Assembly: GCA_028095005.1 (NCBI GenBank)
Contig: CM051459.1
Coordinates: 146,280,399 to 146,344,398 of the forward strand
Source of the DNA: Rhynchospora pubera
Taxonomy: Eukaryota > Streptophyta > Magnoliopsida > Poales > Cyperaceae
DNA length: 64,000 bases
Direction of reading: 5' to 3'
The translations under genes and the position numbers were made by a program. Within the stretch, counting starts at the first letter, position 1; each line of letters opens with the position of its first letter. The notes under the pieces are model-generated. The model saw only the letters and a list, made by a program, of their open reading frames with translations, did not search any database and had not been told where the DNA came from. Below, one piece after another: positions 11,500 to 23,329 of the stretch.

Positions 11500-11560
11500 C
11501 CTAAGCATAAGCCATGCCTTGATCATCCACAGCAAAGCAATGCCATCCATTAATTGCTAC
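11500..11560 (-). pseudogene. Captured RCC1-repeat exon fragment
   Basis: A 61-bp exon on the minus strand, preceded by an AG acceptor and followed by GTAAAT. It encodes INGWHCFAVDDQGMAYA followed by an in-frame stop. The pattern GWHxxAVDDQGxAYAWG is typical of RCC1 beta-propeller proteins, and the tryptophan position is here a stop. It lies inside a Helitron, so it is a captured, non-functional fragment. Confidence 0.55.
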
Positions 11561-12406
11561 CTAAAACAACAAAATGGAAAACAATATCACTTGAAATTCC
11601 CAGATAATCTGCAGACAACATCAGAAGTGCATAAAACTGTGCCAATTTAATTACTTTACCTGAACAATTTTGACAACATAAATGATTTTTATGCAAGACT
11701 TGTCATTTAAGACTAATAATAATGCAATCACACACCAAATAAACCAACTAATAATGCAATCGCTTAAAGTTCCCAGATAAACCACAAGTAGTTCTCAATA
11801 AACAGAGCTAAATATTCTAAAATAATGTTCTATGAAGGTTATCATATTGTTCTGGCAAGCGCATAGGCAACAACGAGGAGAGGCTAATTAGTTCACCCTT
11901 GTGTATTGGTTTACGTGCCCCTTAAAATTCTGATTTGTTGACAACACTGCTACAGCTACAATATATGAGAAAAACAATAGAAATTAGAATTACAAAAATC
12001 AATACCAATAAATATTAAAGAAAATAAGTAAATTATCTGAGAAAATAAGAAATGAGGTAAATATTAATATGTTATCATTCTCATAAATTGCAGCTGACAA
12101 GGCCTCATCAAGGTCACCTGAATTGCCAATGCAAGTTATACAACCATAACAACAATTTAAATCCAAGTTGGTTCAGGTAGCACAAATTCAAGGTTAGAAT
12201 CATGGACTAAAAGCAACAGATTTTGGTGACAAACTGACAAGATCAAGAGTACCAAAATTGTCGTGGTGTTAAACAGCCTACAGCCCTGGACCATCTAGAC
12301 CAGAAGAAAGATATTTTTTTTATCAAAAGGAAAGATTAATTGAAATCACTAACATGAAAAAGGAGAAATAAATTCAATCGATTAAAAATAAACTATCAAC
12401 AATTTG

Positions 12407-12679
12407 TCAGAAAAGTCCCTTTAGCAACATCAGTGCACATGCTTCCTCTTTGATGAACATTTTCTTTGTCTCATGCCTTCTCTTGTCTGATAGCAGATAT
12501 GATTCGATCGGAAGTGCTCCTTCTAGGGTGTAGAAACGCGGTGGCTGTGTGGAGGTCAGCAAAGGGCCTGGATTTGGCACAGTACCATACCAGTAAATGA
12601 TGGAATAAAGGATTCCAATTTTTTCCTTCAATCTCAACCTATTTGGTGAAGATAAAGCAAAAAAATTCAGATCCCTCAT
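12407..12679 (-). pseudogene. Unrecognised reading frame in Helitron (90 codons)
   Basis: A 90-codon open frame on the minus strand with a protein-like composition (segment YWYGTVPNPGPLLTSTQPPR, later DKRRHETKKMF). I do not recognise the family. Nearby minus-strand pieces at 12931-13040 and about 13320-13370 also look exonic. The position inside a gene-capturing Helitron suggests transduplicated exons rather than a gene of its own. Confidence 0.3.
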
Positions 12680-13725
12680 CCATATTTTTAATGTTAAAAC
12701 AAAAGTAAGCTAACAAGAAAAAGATAAATCAGAAATGACAAATAAAACTTTTGAGACTAAAACCATTGTTCACAGTTTAACACTGGTCATATACCATTAG
12801 AAGAAAGGTTGCTCGCTTAGCATAATTTCAATGTAACAAAAATTTTTGAGATTAGGCCATCAAACAACAAGATTCTCTCATTTAATAGATTTAGTTCTTT
12901 TATGTGAAAACTAAAATGTTTAATTATCATTTACCAGTGAGCATTAAGTCGAATATGGATGTGAACTTTAAATTGCCGCTTCTCTGCCAAACCTTCAACT
13001 GTACCAAATAGATAAAAATTAGTGAAAAGGTGAAATGGTAATTTAAGTTTTGAGTTGTTTTCAAGGTTGTTTTTTAGCTCATAGCCACAAACAATATACA
13101 CATAAAAATAGTTTACTTTTTCATTTTCTATTTCCTCTCTTTTTCTTTTCCACGAATGTATCAATTATATTCTGATTGGTTGAGAGTCATTGCGATATTG
13201 CTATATATACCAATATCATCATCATGTAAATTCGTACTCGCTTCCTTGAAATAAAAAAAGGAAATGCAAACTTGAACTACATTGGTGAAGAGCGCATATC
13301 AACAATTTACTACCTCTGCTTTGCCAACTTAGCAAGGATGCACATTATGTACTTGTGCTGAGGGGAAAAGAAAATCAGTCAAGAAAAGTAGATCAGAATG
13401 TTAGCAGACTTGCGCAATATCTTATTTTATTTATTTGTCTTTTTTGCTCTTAATAGATAGAACTCAGTGATTATTTTTTTCAGAATTGAAAGGTGAGATG
13501 CAACAAAAATTAATTTTTGAAACATGAATTACCTTATATCCATATAGAAATATGCAGAAACCGGACAGTCGAGATATCGAGAGTACTTCTATCCACCTAC
13601 CATTCATGTGTCTCGTCCAAGTTCTAAGCTACATCAATGAGGGAAGACAATACAATTTCAAACAGAAATCATTTGTACCAGCAAAAAAAATAAAACAAAA
13701 ATAATAAAAAGAAGGAAATGGATGA

Positions 13726-14078
13726 GAATAGCTCTTTGTTTAGGAAACTGCATTTTCTGGATGGTCATTCATGGATGGTTTTCGATCTCAGCCGTCTGAT
13801 TTAATCTTAACGGCTATAGATGCCCCGTGCATAATACCAAGATTGATAGGCCCAAAAAATTCTAACCGTTAAGATTAAATCGAAAGACTCGGGTCAAAAA
13901 ACGTCCACTGGATGGTTGTATTAAATCATCCAGAGGATACTCTCTCCTTGATCTAATGGCAAAGAGCAATACATCTCAAGTGAGAGGTTGTAGGTTCGAA
14001 ACGCGACTGGGAGGTCTTTATAGACATTTAATTTAAAAATAAGTTGGGAGGTTTGATCCCGATTCATCTTAAAAAAAA
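13726..14078 (+). mobile_element. tRNA-type SINE insertion with nested MITE-like hairpin
   Basis: The insert is bounded by a 14-bp target-site duplication (AAGGAAATGGATGA at 13712-13725 and 14079-14092) and ends in an A-tail. Unit B has the single, unfilled site near 26195. A Pol III-like B box (GGTTCGAAACGC, near 13993) and an A-box-like stretch (TAATGGCAAAGAGCA, near 13956) lie in the right half. The left half is an inverted repeat centred on AATCTTAACGG and its inverse (about 13748-13940), which looks like a MITE fused to or nested in the SINE. Confidence 0.75.
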
Positions 14079-14092
14079 AAGGAAATGGATGA

Positions 14093-14506
14093 AAAGTAAT
14101 TTAATGGGTTTTCTTAATTGTAATCCTGCATACTAAATTTTTTGTTTTTACAATGAAGATCAGAATATTTCATTTATTGATTTATAAAATGCTTGATTAT
14201 GAAACAAAATTTAGTGTAGAGTTAGTATCGGCTTCGAGGAATCTGATACAAGCTTGTATCGGGTGCTGAGAATCCGATAATACAACACTATTTATAAATT
14301 TTAAATTTTTTGCATTTATTTTCGAAATTAAATATTAATATTTATAAATTAAATATTGTTATATTTACTGGGTGGATAGGAGTTGTGTGGCTGTTCATAG
14401 ACTCCGGGAGTGGTGTGTGGAGTGTGGTGTCGCTTTCCCTGTCCCTCTTTTGTTTGTTTGTACTGAACCTCTATTTTATTTTAATTATGGCTAAGTGCCT
14501 TTCAAT

Positions 14507-14557
<51 letters not shown>

Positions 14558-14589
14558 CACCTTTAATTTTTCGGTGTTTAGACGTCATT
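14093..14589. other. Duplication junction region
   Basis: No gene is visible. 14093-14200 still matches 26205-26310 and 31965-32070; from about 14560 the sequence matches the start of unit A (2230). The join between tandem units A and B therefore lies between, beside the (TA)n tract at 14509-14555. Confidence 0.6.
14509..14555. repeat. (TA)n microsatellite
   Basis: About 23 uninterrupted TA units, close to the junction of duplication units A and B. Such tracts are breakage-prone, but a causal role in the duplication is only a guess. Confidence 0.9.
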
Positions 14590-14597
14590 GTTTAGAT

Positions 14598-16127
14598 CAG
14601 TGTTTTTAAAACCCCACCGGTGCCAGAAATTTCCGGTAAAACCGGGTTTCGGGTAGGGAAAGTCTCTCAAAACCCGTTAGTCAAAAACCGGTCAAAAATC
14701 GAAAAATTCGGAAATATCGGCCGGTCTGGTTTATCTTCTTCATTTATATTTGCTATAGTTTCTTCCTTTCCGTTCTCTCAAGAAAAATCAGACCATCTGA
14801 TATCTCATCTGTTTTTTGAGTTCTCCTGATTTGAGACGGCTAAGGAGTGAGAAGCACAATTTGTAGCTAATTAATAGGTCAAAGAACTTGTGGATGAGAT
14901 CTCCATTTTTTGTCTTCCATCGTAGTGCGAGATGAGTTAGAGGAACTCTGGTGAAGATGGGGCGTAGTAAGAAGGGATGGAGAGAGAGATGGGTTTTGTG
15001 TTCTGGATAATTCCCAAAATACTCGAATGTTGGGTTTCGAAAAAAATAGGAAAAATCAGTCATATACCCCTCTAATCTTCTTTAATTGGATATTTATCCC
15101 TCTAATCTTCAAATTTGGAAATTTACCCCTATAATTATAACTGATTTGCATATTTACCCTTTTAATTAATTTTGATGATATTTTAATTCTGAAAAATCAA
15201 CATCTAAATTTTATGACTAAAATGCCCTCAAGTCCTTCGTTGACGATTGATCTTCCTATCTTCTTTAAGCGGTTCACGTCAGAATAAATACAAGAAATTC
15301 CATTGGACAGATAATTTCTTTAGTGGGATGACCATCTTGACTTACATTGAATGCTTTAAGCTCGTTTGGGTTCAATCTACCAGAATTTTTTTAAAACGAA
15401 ATTCTTAGGGTCTTCTCTTCTTTATTTTGCTGAGTATACTGTCTTGTGGAATGAAGTATTGTAGATCGTTTATTAAAGTATATAAAGAAATACTTGCATA
15501 TACTTTGTTGATGAAATAGCTCCACTTCTGGTTGTCTCTCATTTCTTGCCTAAGCGAGTCGAAATCAATGGAAAAGTTTGGAAATCAGAGTGGTGAATCT
15601 AAAATGTCTTTCTTTATAGTAGTTATATTTTCAATTTCGTACTGTTGATGGAGAAGATCAATTGGGAGAAGAGGGTTACGACTCATGAGGGCATTTTAGT
15701 CCTAAATTTTAAATGTTGATTTTTCAGAATTAAAATATTATCAAAATTCATTAAAAGGTTAAATATCCAAATCAGTTATAATTAGAGGGATAAATTTCAA
15801 AATTTGAAAATTAGAGGGGTAAATATTCAATTAAGGAAGATTAGATGGGTATATGACTGATTTTTTCTTTGAAGTAGGATGGGGTTTCATAAAAAAAATA
15901 ATATAAAAAAAGATGGAGATTTAAAGTACCTAGGTATAGGTGCCGTGCAAGAGTGGAGTTTGGGTAGGTATAGCCTATAGGTTTCTTTAAACGTATTCAC
16001 TAGGCTGACAGGCCATCCACTACGACATGTTAAATCTATTATACCGGTTCATAAACCGGTAATACCGGTAAAATCGGATACCGCTGTTCAGGCCGGTACG
16101 ATGGCCGGTAGGATATTAAAAGCACCG
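14598..16127. mobile_element. hAT-type element, non-autonomous
   Basis: An 8-bp target duplication GTTTAGAT (14590-14597 and 16128-16135) flanks ends of the form CAGTGTTTTTAAAA and the inverse of ATTAAAAGCACCG, both typical of hAT elements. Unit A has a single copy of the site (TCATTGTTTAGGTTCATAAT near 2238). Both ends are rich in ACCGG repeats. No transposase is visible, and most of the interior is a second inverted-repeat element (15056-15867). Confidence 0.8.
15056..15867. mobile_element. Long-TIR element nested in the hAT element
   Basis: Terminal inverted repeats of about 200 bp start with TCAGTCATATACCC on both sides and continue through CTCTAATCTTC and AAAATGCCCTCA blocks. Arms of this length suggest a Mutator-like MITE. 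The flanks (AAAAAATAGG and TTGAAGTAGG) may be a decayed target duplication. The central 350 bp has no recognisable gene. Confidence 0.65.
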
Positions 16128-16135
16128 GTTTAGAT

Positions 16136-17810
16136 TGACAATATTGAAAAAAAACAAATTATTCAAGCTAGGAGAAAAGTAGTGCCGTGTGTACTGTCAG
16201 CCAGATCATCTTTTGGTTTTTTGCAGATCAATTAATTCGACCGATCGATGTCGATGTGCCGATGTCATCGCGCGTTTCTTTTTTGATTCTCTCTCTCTCT
16301 TGGACGGTTGGATTGGACATTTGGACCTATCTACTTTGGACCCACTGCATAATATTAGGCATACTAATTGTGATAAACATTATAAATTTTATCCTCCCAA
16401 ATAAGAAATGCTATGTTGATTGGTATTTTAAAGTGAAGTTATGTACCGTTCATATATATTAACCCCGTGGTGATGTCTTACTGATTGTTTTCTGTTTATT
16501 TATTTATTATTATTTTCACTGATTCGCTAGTCTTCCTTTTTTTTATTTAAAATTTCACTTGTACCTTTTTTTTGTTTATTTAGAAACCCTTGACAGGCGG
16601 CTGCAAATATTTTTTTTTTGGTTGATCAATAAAATTTACTAGTTTGACATCGGACAGACAAATCTAAAAAAAATTAATATCTATCATCTTTTCACATCAT
16701 CGTATTTGCATTTATTCACTTTATTTATTTATAATGTTCGGTTTGTTTATTTATATATATGTTCATTTTATTCAATTATGATTTATTTTTTTGTAATGTT
16801 GTTCATATTTTTATATGCATATTCAACTTATTTTTATTGAACTTATTTGTTCATGTGTGTTCATTTGATTATTTTATTTTAACTTTTAAAAGTCTACTTT
16901 GTCTATTTTATATATTTATTTTGTTAAAGCGATGACAAAATTGCATATTGCAGTTATCATTTATGTAAAAAATACTTACATCAGCACCAATTATCTCCGT
17001 TCTTGTTTTTCTGCCCCAGACTTGTATATCCATCTGTGTTGTCCGTTGGCTCTGAAATTAACTTTCTGACTCGCTACATAATGACTTTTTTGGAATTAGA
17101 ACAAAAAGCTCGCAATGGCATCGTCCATTTAATTTTATTTTAAATCGAATCGTAAAATTTTAGATTATTAGGCTCGGTTTCAGTTTTAAAATTCAGTTTT
17201 GGTGGAATTTTCATCCTATCCGCCCAAAATACAGGAATGTATTTCGTTTTGTTTGGTTCAGTTGTTATTTCGGTAAAGTATTTTTAATTGGATAATTCAG
17301 TTGTGTTTTGAAGAACCGAAAAAGAAAAAAAAAAACTTTGTTTTGATATTATTTGATTCTGTCGGACTGAACCAACCACTTGCACACTCTACAATCTACA
17401 TCTAGCACAAATATCGATCCGATTAAAAAATAACAATAAGCTCCCGGATTTTAGTTATAATCTTGTTCACTTTTTTTACCTTCCAATTTCCATTCCCCCT
17501 TCCAAATTCAGAGCAGTACCTTATAAACTTCCAACTTAGTAGAAAAATTTCTAGAGAAGTTAGGATAGAAAAAGATGCTGTCTTACACTTGATGAATATA
17601 TAATATTGTTTTTACTGATAATGAAGACAACATTATTTGGGAGTTTGGATAACAGTGGTATCTTAATAATGGAAGGTATCTTGTAATTTGAAACAAACTG
17701 TTTGGGATTTAAAAATACCCCTTAAAATTAAGTGTTTTTTAGGGATGACAATCCAAAATAAAATCCTGATTTATGATGATCTGATCAAAAGAGAGAGACA
17801 ATGGTCCCAA
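16136..17810. other. Gene-less upstream region of dioxygenase 2
   Basis: 16150-16440 matches unit A at 2265-2430 plus 2592-2690. The remainder is AT-rich with poly-T and TGTTCATTT tracts (16725-16870) and no recognisable gene. Confidence 0.5.
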
Positions 17811-18045
17811 TAAATGCTATTTCTGCGACTGCCAAGAGGCAAAAAATGTGGATCATTTATTTACACAATGTCCCTCCATTAAAAAATTTTTGGTCAAGTT
17901 TTAATATGTTACCAAGAATATTCACTTAAACTGTACTAATCTAAATACAACTTGTGCGAAAACTATTCTGGCTGCCATCTGTTGGACTCATTGGTTAGAA
18001 AGGAACAAAAAAGCTTTTACAATTAGTGATTTGGCTGGCTCATGT
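17811..18045 (+). pseudogene. LINE (L1-type) 3' fragment, zf-RVT region
   Basis: The frame reads CYFCDCQEAKNVDHLFTQCP, a stop, then an in-frame continuation ending in TILAAICWTHWLERNKKAF. The CxxC...HLFxxCP and WxxWxERNxxxF patterns are the zinc-binding C-terminal region of plant L1-type LINE reverse transcriptases. Only this tail is present and it carries a stop, so it is a dead fragment upstream of dioxygenase 2. Confidence 0.75.
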
Positions 18046-18336
18046 TCTTTTATTTATTTATTATTTTTGAAATTGTGCCTCTTGGGCTCACGTTAAGCCA
18101 GAGACAATAATAATACAATTACAAATGTGGGACAGTAGGAAATTCACGATGATATTTCTTAATCCACTCAATTACTAAAAAAAACGTACGCCTTTCGATT
18201 AAAAAAAATATATATATATATATATTCACAAGTAGTTAGCAAGGCGACGGAATGAAGCCGTATTAAATAGCTTCTCCTCCTCTCTAAAGTCTAAAGTCTA
18301 AACACTCACAAAGTCACTTGTGTTGTGATCACCGGC
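18046..18336 (+). promoter_or_regulatory. Proximal upstream region of dioxygenase 2
   Basis: About 290 bp between the LINE fragment and the start codon. A TATA-like TATTAAATA lies near 18261, about 75 bp before the ATG, with a pyrimidine-rich leader after it. The long CT tract of copy 1 is absent, so the two genes share little proximal promoter. The TATA call is by eye only. Confidence 0.4.
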
Positions 18337-20545
18337 ATGGAAGCAGCTTCACCTCCCCTTCCCCAAAGAGACAGAGTTCAAATCCAGCCCCCTTCTCCAT
18401 CCATCCCCACCATCGACCTCTCCTCATCCGATCCCACTCCCCAAGTACGCCGCGCCTGCTCCGAATGGAGCGCGTTCCACGTCATCAACCACGGCGTGCC
18501 GCCTTCCCTCCTCAAAGAGATGAGGTCCCTCGGGGTTGAATTCTTCCAGTCCCCCATGGAACAGAAGACCAGGTACAGTTGCGACCCGACCGAGGGCCCC
18601 ACTGCTCAGGGGTACGGCAGCAAAATGCTCGCCAGGGATGGCACCGTGCTGGACTGGAGAGATTATTTCAAACACTATACGTTACCACTGCACAGGAGAG
18701 ATCCCACCAAGTGGCCTCATTTTATCCCCAATTACAGGTTAGCAATTCAGTTTCTGATCTAGCCCCATAATCTATTCACCAAATCATTTGTAGCCCATAT
18801 ACTGTTCAATTATATTAACTACTTTTACATATGCTACTATGTTACAAACTTACTATTTTTACTTTCATTCATAGTGTGCTTTAAATGTGATTTTGAACAC
18901 TCCTATGTAATAAAGTAGCTCACGTAGAAATAATTGATTGGGGAGGGATTATATAGCATAGGGGCACTAGAAATAATTGTGTTTTTGTTGTTTCTATGAA
19001 TTCTATTTTTTACTTCTTGATTACAAAAAGTAATGAGAAGCAGTGGATAATTCCACTTATTTCAAAAAAAAAAAATATTTGATTTTGAACATTTTAATGA
19101 CCACAAGAAACTTACCTTACCTAGCACATTATTATCCCAGGGAAGTGGTCACCCAGTACAGCAATGAAATGGAACGCCTTGCCAAACGACTCCTCTCCAT
19201 CATTTCTCAGAGCCTAAACCTGCCACCGTCATACATTGAGGATGCAGTTGGGGATCTGTATCAAAACATAATTGTGAGTTTCTACCCCCCGTGCCTCCGG
19301 CCTGACCTTGCATTGCGAATAGAGGCACACTCTGACATGGGAGCAATTACATTGTTGATACAAGATGATGTAGGAGGCTTGGAGGTACTTAAGGATGACC
19401 AGTGGGTCCAGGTGCAACCTCTCGAAGATGCAATCGTGGTTATCTTGGCCAGTATGACCGAGGTACTTGGCTATTATTAATTTATTGTTATTATGATCAA
19501 TATGCTAAGAAATATTGCATCATTGATATGTTGCAAAGATCACAGATGCATTAAAAGACATTCCAAGTGATATCAACTTATTTCTCAATGTTTCATAAGT
19601 CATAACTCCATTAGCTTTTGGTGCTCTTGAAGGTTTGGTTTGGGATCACTGTTCAGACTGTCATATGCTGACAATAATTGATGCCCTAAACTTGTTTTGG
19701 ATTCTTTGGAAAGTTATACCCTAAACTTTCTTTGCGTGTTTACAGATGGAGCCAACAGTTCTCATACTTCAAGGGTTGAACCCGTTATAATTAGTGTGCC
19801 CAAATGTTTTGACAAATTTGCAAACTACACCCAACTGTTAAATTAAGTTGCGCGAAATATTGTATAATCTGATAACTGTAGAAGTTTTTGTAACTTAGTC
19901 AGTCCTGTTGCAAAGTTTATCCTTCTAATAAATAGATGATTTTTATCAGAAAGCGCAAAGGAGTCATATTTCTGTCATCATAATAAATCATGGATGCAGT
20001 TTATCTTCTCTAGACTCAATGTATACTTTACAAAAGAAATTGACATTGGATAACTAATGTCAATGCTATACATATGTTTTGCGCTGTGAATTGTACAACC
20101 ACTTTGCAACGGTGAAATTTTGTCTGGAGATAGTGCCTAGATTCTTCCTAATTTGAATAGTTTCTTTTCATTTCTTTATTCTGGGGCATGTTACCATTGA
20201 CAGGCCTGATTTTGAATATCAAGCCGACATTGTTGGTCTTAAGCTTCCAGCATTTGTTACCGTTTATCTCACTGTTTCTTAAAAATTTATCTGCAGATTA
20301 TCACCAACGGTGCTTATAAGTGCTCAGTGCATCGCGCACTGGTTAATGCCGACAAGGCACGCCTGTCAGTGGCAACATTTCATGACCCATCGATGGTCCG
20401 TAAAATATATCCTGCACCTCCGCTCATAACAGCAGAAAATCGTGCAAAGTATAAAGAAGTATTGTATGCGGATTTTGCCAAGTCATGGTACTATGGCCAA
20501 GGTCCGGACGGCGAGCGAAACATTGATGCCCTGCTTATCCAATAA
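18337..20545 (+). CDS. 2-oxoglutarate/Fe(II)-dependent dioxygenase, copy 2 (3 exons)
   Basis: Tandem paralogue of copy 1. Exons 18337-18737, 19141-19462 and 20297-20545 join in frame through GT-AG introns to give 323 aa. The iron ligands H197, D199 (AHSDMGA) and H253 (VHRALV) and the 2OG pair R263-x-S265 are all present, so catalysis is possible. It differs from copy 1 in telling ways: about 29 N-terminal residues holding the conserved YIQPPSLRP linker are missing, EWGAFHV is EWSAFHV, the PPCPRPDLALGLQ strand before the iron site is PPCLRPDLALRIE, and one tyrosine is added near the C-terminus. Exon 2 is otherwise nearly identical to copy 1. The gene may be expressed and diverging, or drifting. 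Its substrate is unknown. Confidence 0.88.
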
Positions 20546-20660
20546 CGAGCCTGCCAATTCACTCCTTTACCACCCCTGGACACATTGATGCCCTACTTAT
20601 ATCCAATAACGAGCCTGCCAATTCACTCCTTTACAACCCCTGGACACATTCTGTTTTCTG
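20532..20660 (+). repeat. Short tandem duplication across the stop codon of dioxygenase 2
   Basis: The stretch from GATGCCCTGCTTATCCAATAA to CCCCTGGACACATT is repeated immediately (second copy from about 20587), giving a second, untranslated copy of the gene's last codons. Unit A has one copy of each part. Confidence 0.8.
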
Positions 20661-23195
20661 AATTTGTTTGTCAGTCACTATTAATCAGTATTATAAATAA
20701 AAACCCGTGGGTGTCAGAAGTGAATTTTTGAAATTATTAACCGACACGGCAAAGCCACTTTTCATGCGTTCAATCTTTTTCGATTTTAAAAAGTTAGACT
20801 CTATATCTATTTATGTGCCGAGTATTATATGTTTATAGAATATGACCCGGTCCAGCAATTATGTTTATTTTCCACCGTAATTTTTTGTTTTCATAGTTGC
20901 TTTCCTAATCTAATTTATTCGACCTTTCCTTCTCTCCTCCTTATCCTCTGGTAGAACTGGCTCTCACGAGTCACGCCCCTCCTTTCTCGCTCTTTCTGTC
21001 TCCTTGCTCTCGATCTCACTATCTCCATCTGGAAAATAAAGTTGAGTCGGCTCCTTTCTCATGATGCATGGTGACGTGCTCAAATCTCAGTCGTAGAGAG
21101 AAGAATTGGGTGAGGAAGCAGAACCACGCGTCGAAATTGATGGTCCAGTGCTGCTTAGGGTCAAGCCCAAACCAGCGCTAGCAGCTTAGCACACATAGTA
21201 GCCTTAGTAGGAGATCGCCTCCCTCTATCAACCTGACATTTGCTACCCATGTAGGCCTTCTCCCTCTAGCATTTTTTCTTCTCTTTTCCTTTCATTTTGT
21301 ACTGGCTAGAGCAAATTAAGTTTTTTTTCCCTTTTTTCGATCGTTTTAAACTTTTAAATTGCAAAAAATATGTTGAAAATTTCAATTATTATGATTTTTT
21401 TTCAATAGTTTAATTATGAGGAGATTTTGCTTATGAAAGAAATGAGCTTCTTGGTACGTGAAGAACAATTAATGTTGGTTCAACATGATAATTATTAACA
21501 ACCTCATACAGTATTGCATCTAATCTATTGATGTGCAGGTCAATTATACGGAAAAGGAGAGACGAACAGATCATGACTCCACCTATCCAGCAGGTCAAAA
21601 CTGGATTTTGGATTGGGGTTCAATGAGAAGCAATGGTGGGTTTAGTCCTTGCTTCTCTCAGTCTAGAGAAGGGAAGGAGGAACAAAGGGAGAAGGTGAGG
21701 CCAGTTTGACGAGAAGGAGAAGAGGAGGAAAGACGGAAGAGAGCTCGGAGCAGCAGCTAAACTGGTACTGGTAAAATCAGGACAACAGCTTAAGTGATAT
21801 TGAGTACATCGGTCATTGGTATATCACTTCCCTGCTGCAATCAAGTTAATTTGCATCTGCCCAACTCTTTAAGCACACTCATCTGGTACTATAATCTTCG
21901 ATTAAATTTTTTCCCCTCTTTTTTATTCATCTTCAGATCTGGTCCTTCCAGCTTTAGGGTTTTTTTTTAGTTTTTTCCTATTTGTGTACTTGATCTTCGA
22001 ATCTGGCCCTTTGTTCATCTTTAAGATTAAGTATCAAAATAGTCTATATTAGACATTTTTAAATGGAAAACCTATTCAGTTTGTGCTTTTTTTTTGAAAA
22101 AAAATTTGTGTCTATTTGTGTCTCAGTCTGTTGTTCTGTATGTTTCATTAGGTTTTCCCCCCATGTATGATACTTTATAATTTTAGATAATTGGGCCTAT
22201 AATATGTTGATAATAATATTTAAGTAAGGTAACCGTACTTCTTATTGATTTTGTTATCTTGGAGATTTAAATTTATGAGATATGTGATTATACTAAATGA
22301 GAACTTCTTACCAGATTACGAAATTTTGTGCTTTCATACAAGATGTAAAGATTAAATAAAGAAACATTTTATTGGTATTTTAAATTATAATTCCTATTAT
22401 CTTTGTTGTTTTGCTATTTTAGTACCAATTAGTAAATTTGTGTGATATATATGATGATGGACAGATGCACAAATCAAGGCGCTGAATGCTTTTAATTATG
22501 TATTAAATGTGCTAAATGTTGTATATTTCTCACGACTTATGGACAGATGCACAAATCAAGGGAAGATTTAATGATGCCGTTATATATATATTTTTTACAG
22601 AATGTGCTTAAAATTTTGTATTTCCCAATCACTGATAAACTTTTCCTTAAATTGCGCTTGGACAATAAAATTGACACTGTAACTGTCTATTATATCGCAC
22701 TATTTTGTATCTATATAAATTCGAATTTGTTTTGTAAAATTGGTCCAATTAAAGAAAGAAATTACACACGATTACATGAAATGTCATTTCTTAACTACAA
22801 TTTTTATAAGTTGCCATAGACTATTTCCTTGCTTCATCTTCTGTACATAGTTTTTTTTTTTTTACAGTATAGTGATTTAGGTTTCATCTTAATCATATTA
22901 TTTTTTGGAAAATTTGTGAAGATTGTACAAATTGTACTTAAGGAAGCAAAATTTTCTGTCGTCTGCGATCTGTGATACAACGACATAAGAGTAAATAGAC
23001 AATGGTTTGGTCTCTCAATATGATATATTTCATACTAAAGCAGGTTTAATATTATTAACATGTTATAGTCTAAGATAAGATGGAATTTTACCAAAATTTT
23101 GTAGTCTATTTCAACAAAATTAAATTATACAATTAAAGATATTATATATAACTTATATGAATAAAACATAAACTAATATAAGAAAAATTCATATA

Positions 23196-23223
23196 TCGAG
23201 CGAAGCTCGATCTACCCAACTAG
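23196..23223 (+). mobile_element. Internal Helitron 3' terminus
   Basis: Hairpin TCGAGCGAAGCTCGA (23196-23210) is followed nine bases later by CTAG (23220-23223) and T. It has the same layout as the outer element's 3' end. Either a Helitron is nested between 20685 and 23223, or an old terminus was read through and bypassed to capture the DNA behind it. No inner 5' end was found. Confidence 0.65.
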
Positions 23224-23329
23224 TAACCCATAAAAAGCCACTGTTGAACAGTTCCAGTCCAAATCAGACCAAATTGAGCATCTAATGAAGATGGCACTAG
23301 GAGCTTATACAAGAGGAGTGCATGGATGA

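Larger units (their letters stand above)
9499..13580 (-). mobile_element. Helitron, family I, minus strand (5' border not fixed)
   Basis: Read on the minus strand, the element ends with the hairpin GCCCACACATTGGGTGGGC (9510-9528), a spacer, then CTAG (9499-9502), followed by host T (complement of A9498). Unit B continues without interruption here (around 26075). The 5' end was not identified; homology to unit B returns by about 13700. The body holds intron-exon-like fragments, one recognisable (RCC1, 11500-11560), and no Rep/helicase, so it is non-autonomous. Confidence 0.6.
2220..14210. repeat. Tandem segmental duplication, unit A
   Basis: Unit A matches unit B in order. The pairs are: 2238-2330 with 14583-14597 plus 16128-16220; the dioxygenase gene 4712-6733 with 18337-20545, including intron 2; 9336-9498 with 20548-20684 plus 25979-26085; and 14079-14200 with 26190-26310. 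Elements present in only one unit (MITE 2430-2591, LTR-like repeat 7175-9312, Helitron from 9499, SINE 13726-14078) are later insertions or are losses from the other unit. Confidence 0.85.

Noticed and set aside
14310..14609. 99-codon frame over the (TA)n tract
   Set aside because: About 12 codons are the microsatellite itself and the rest has no recognisable feature.
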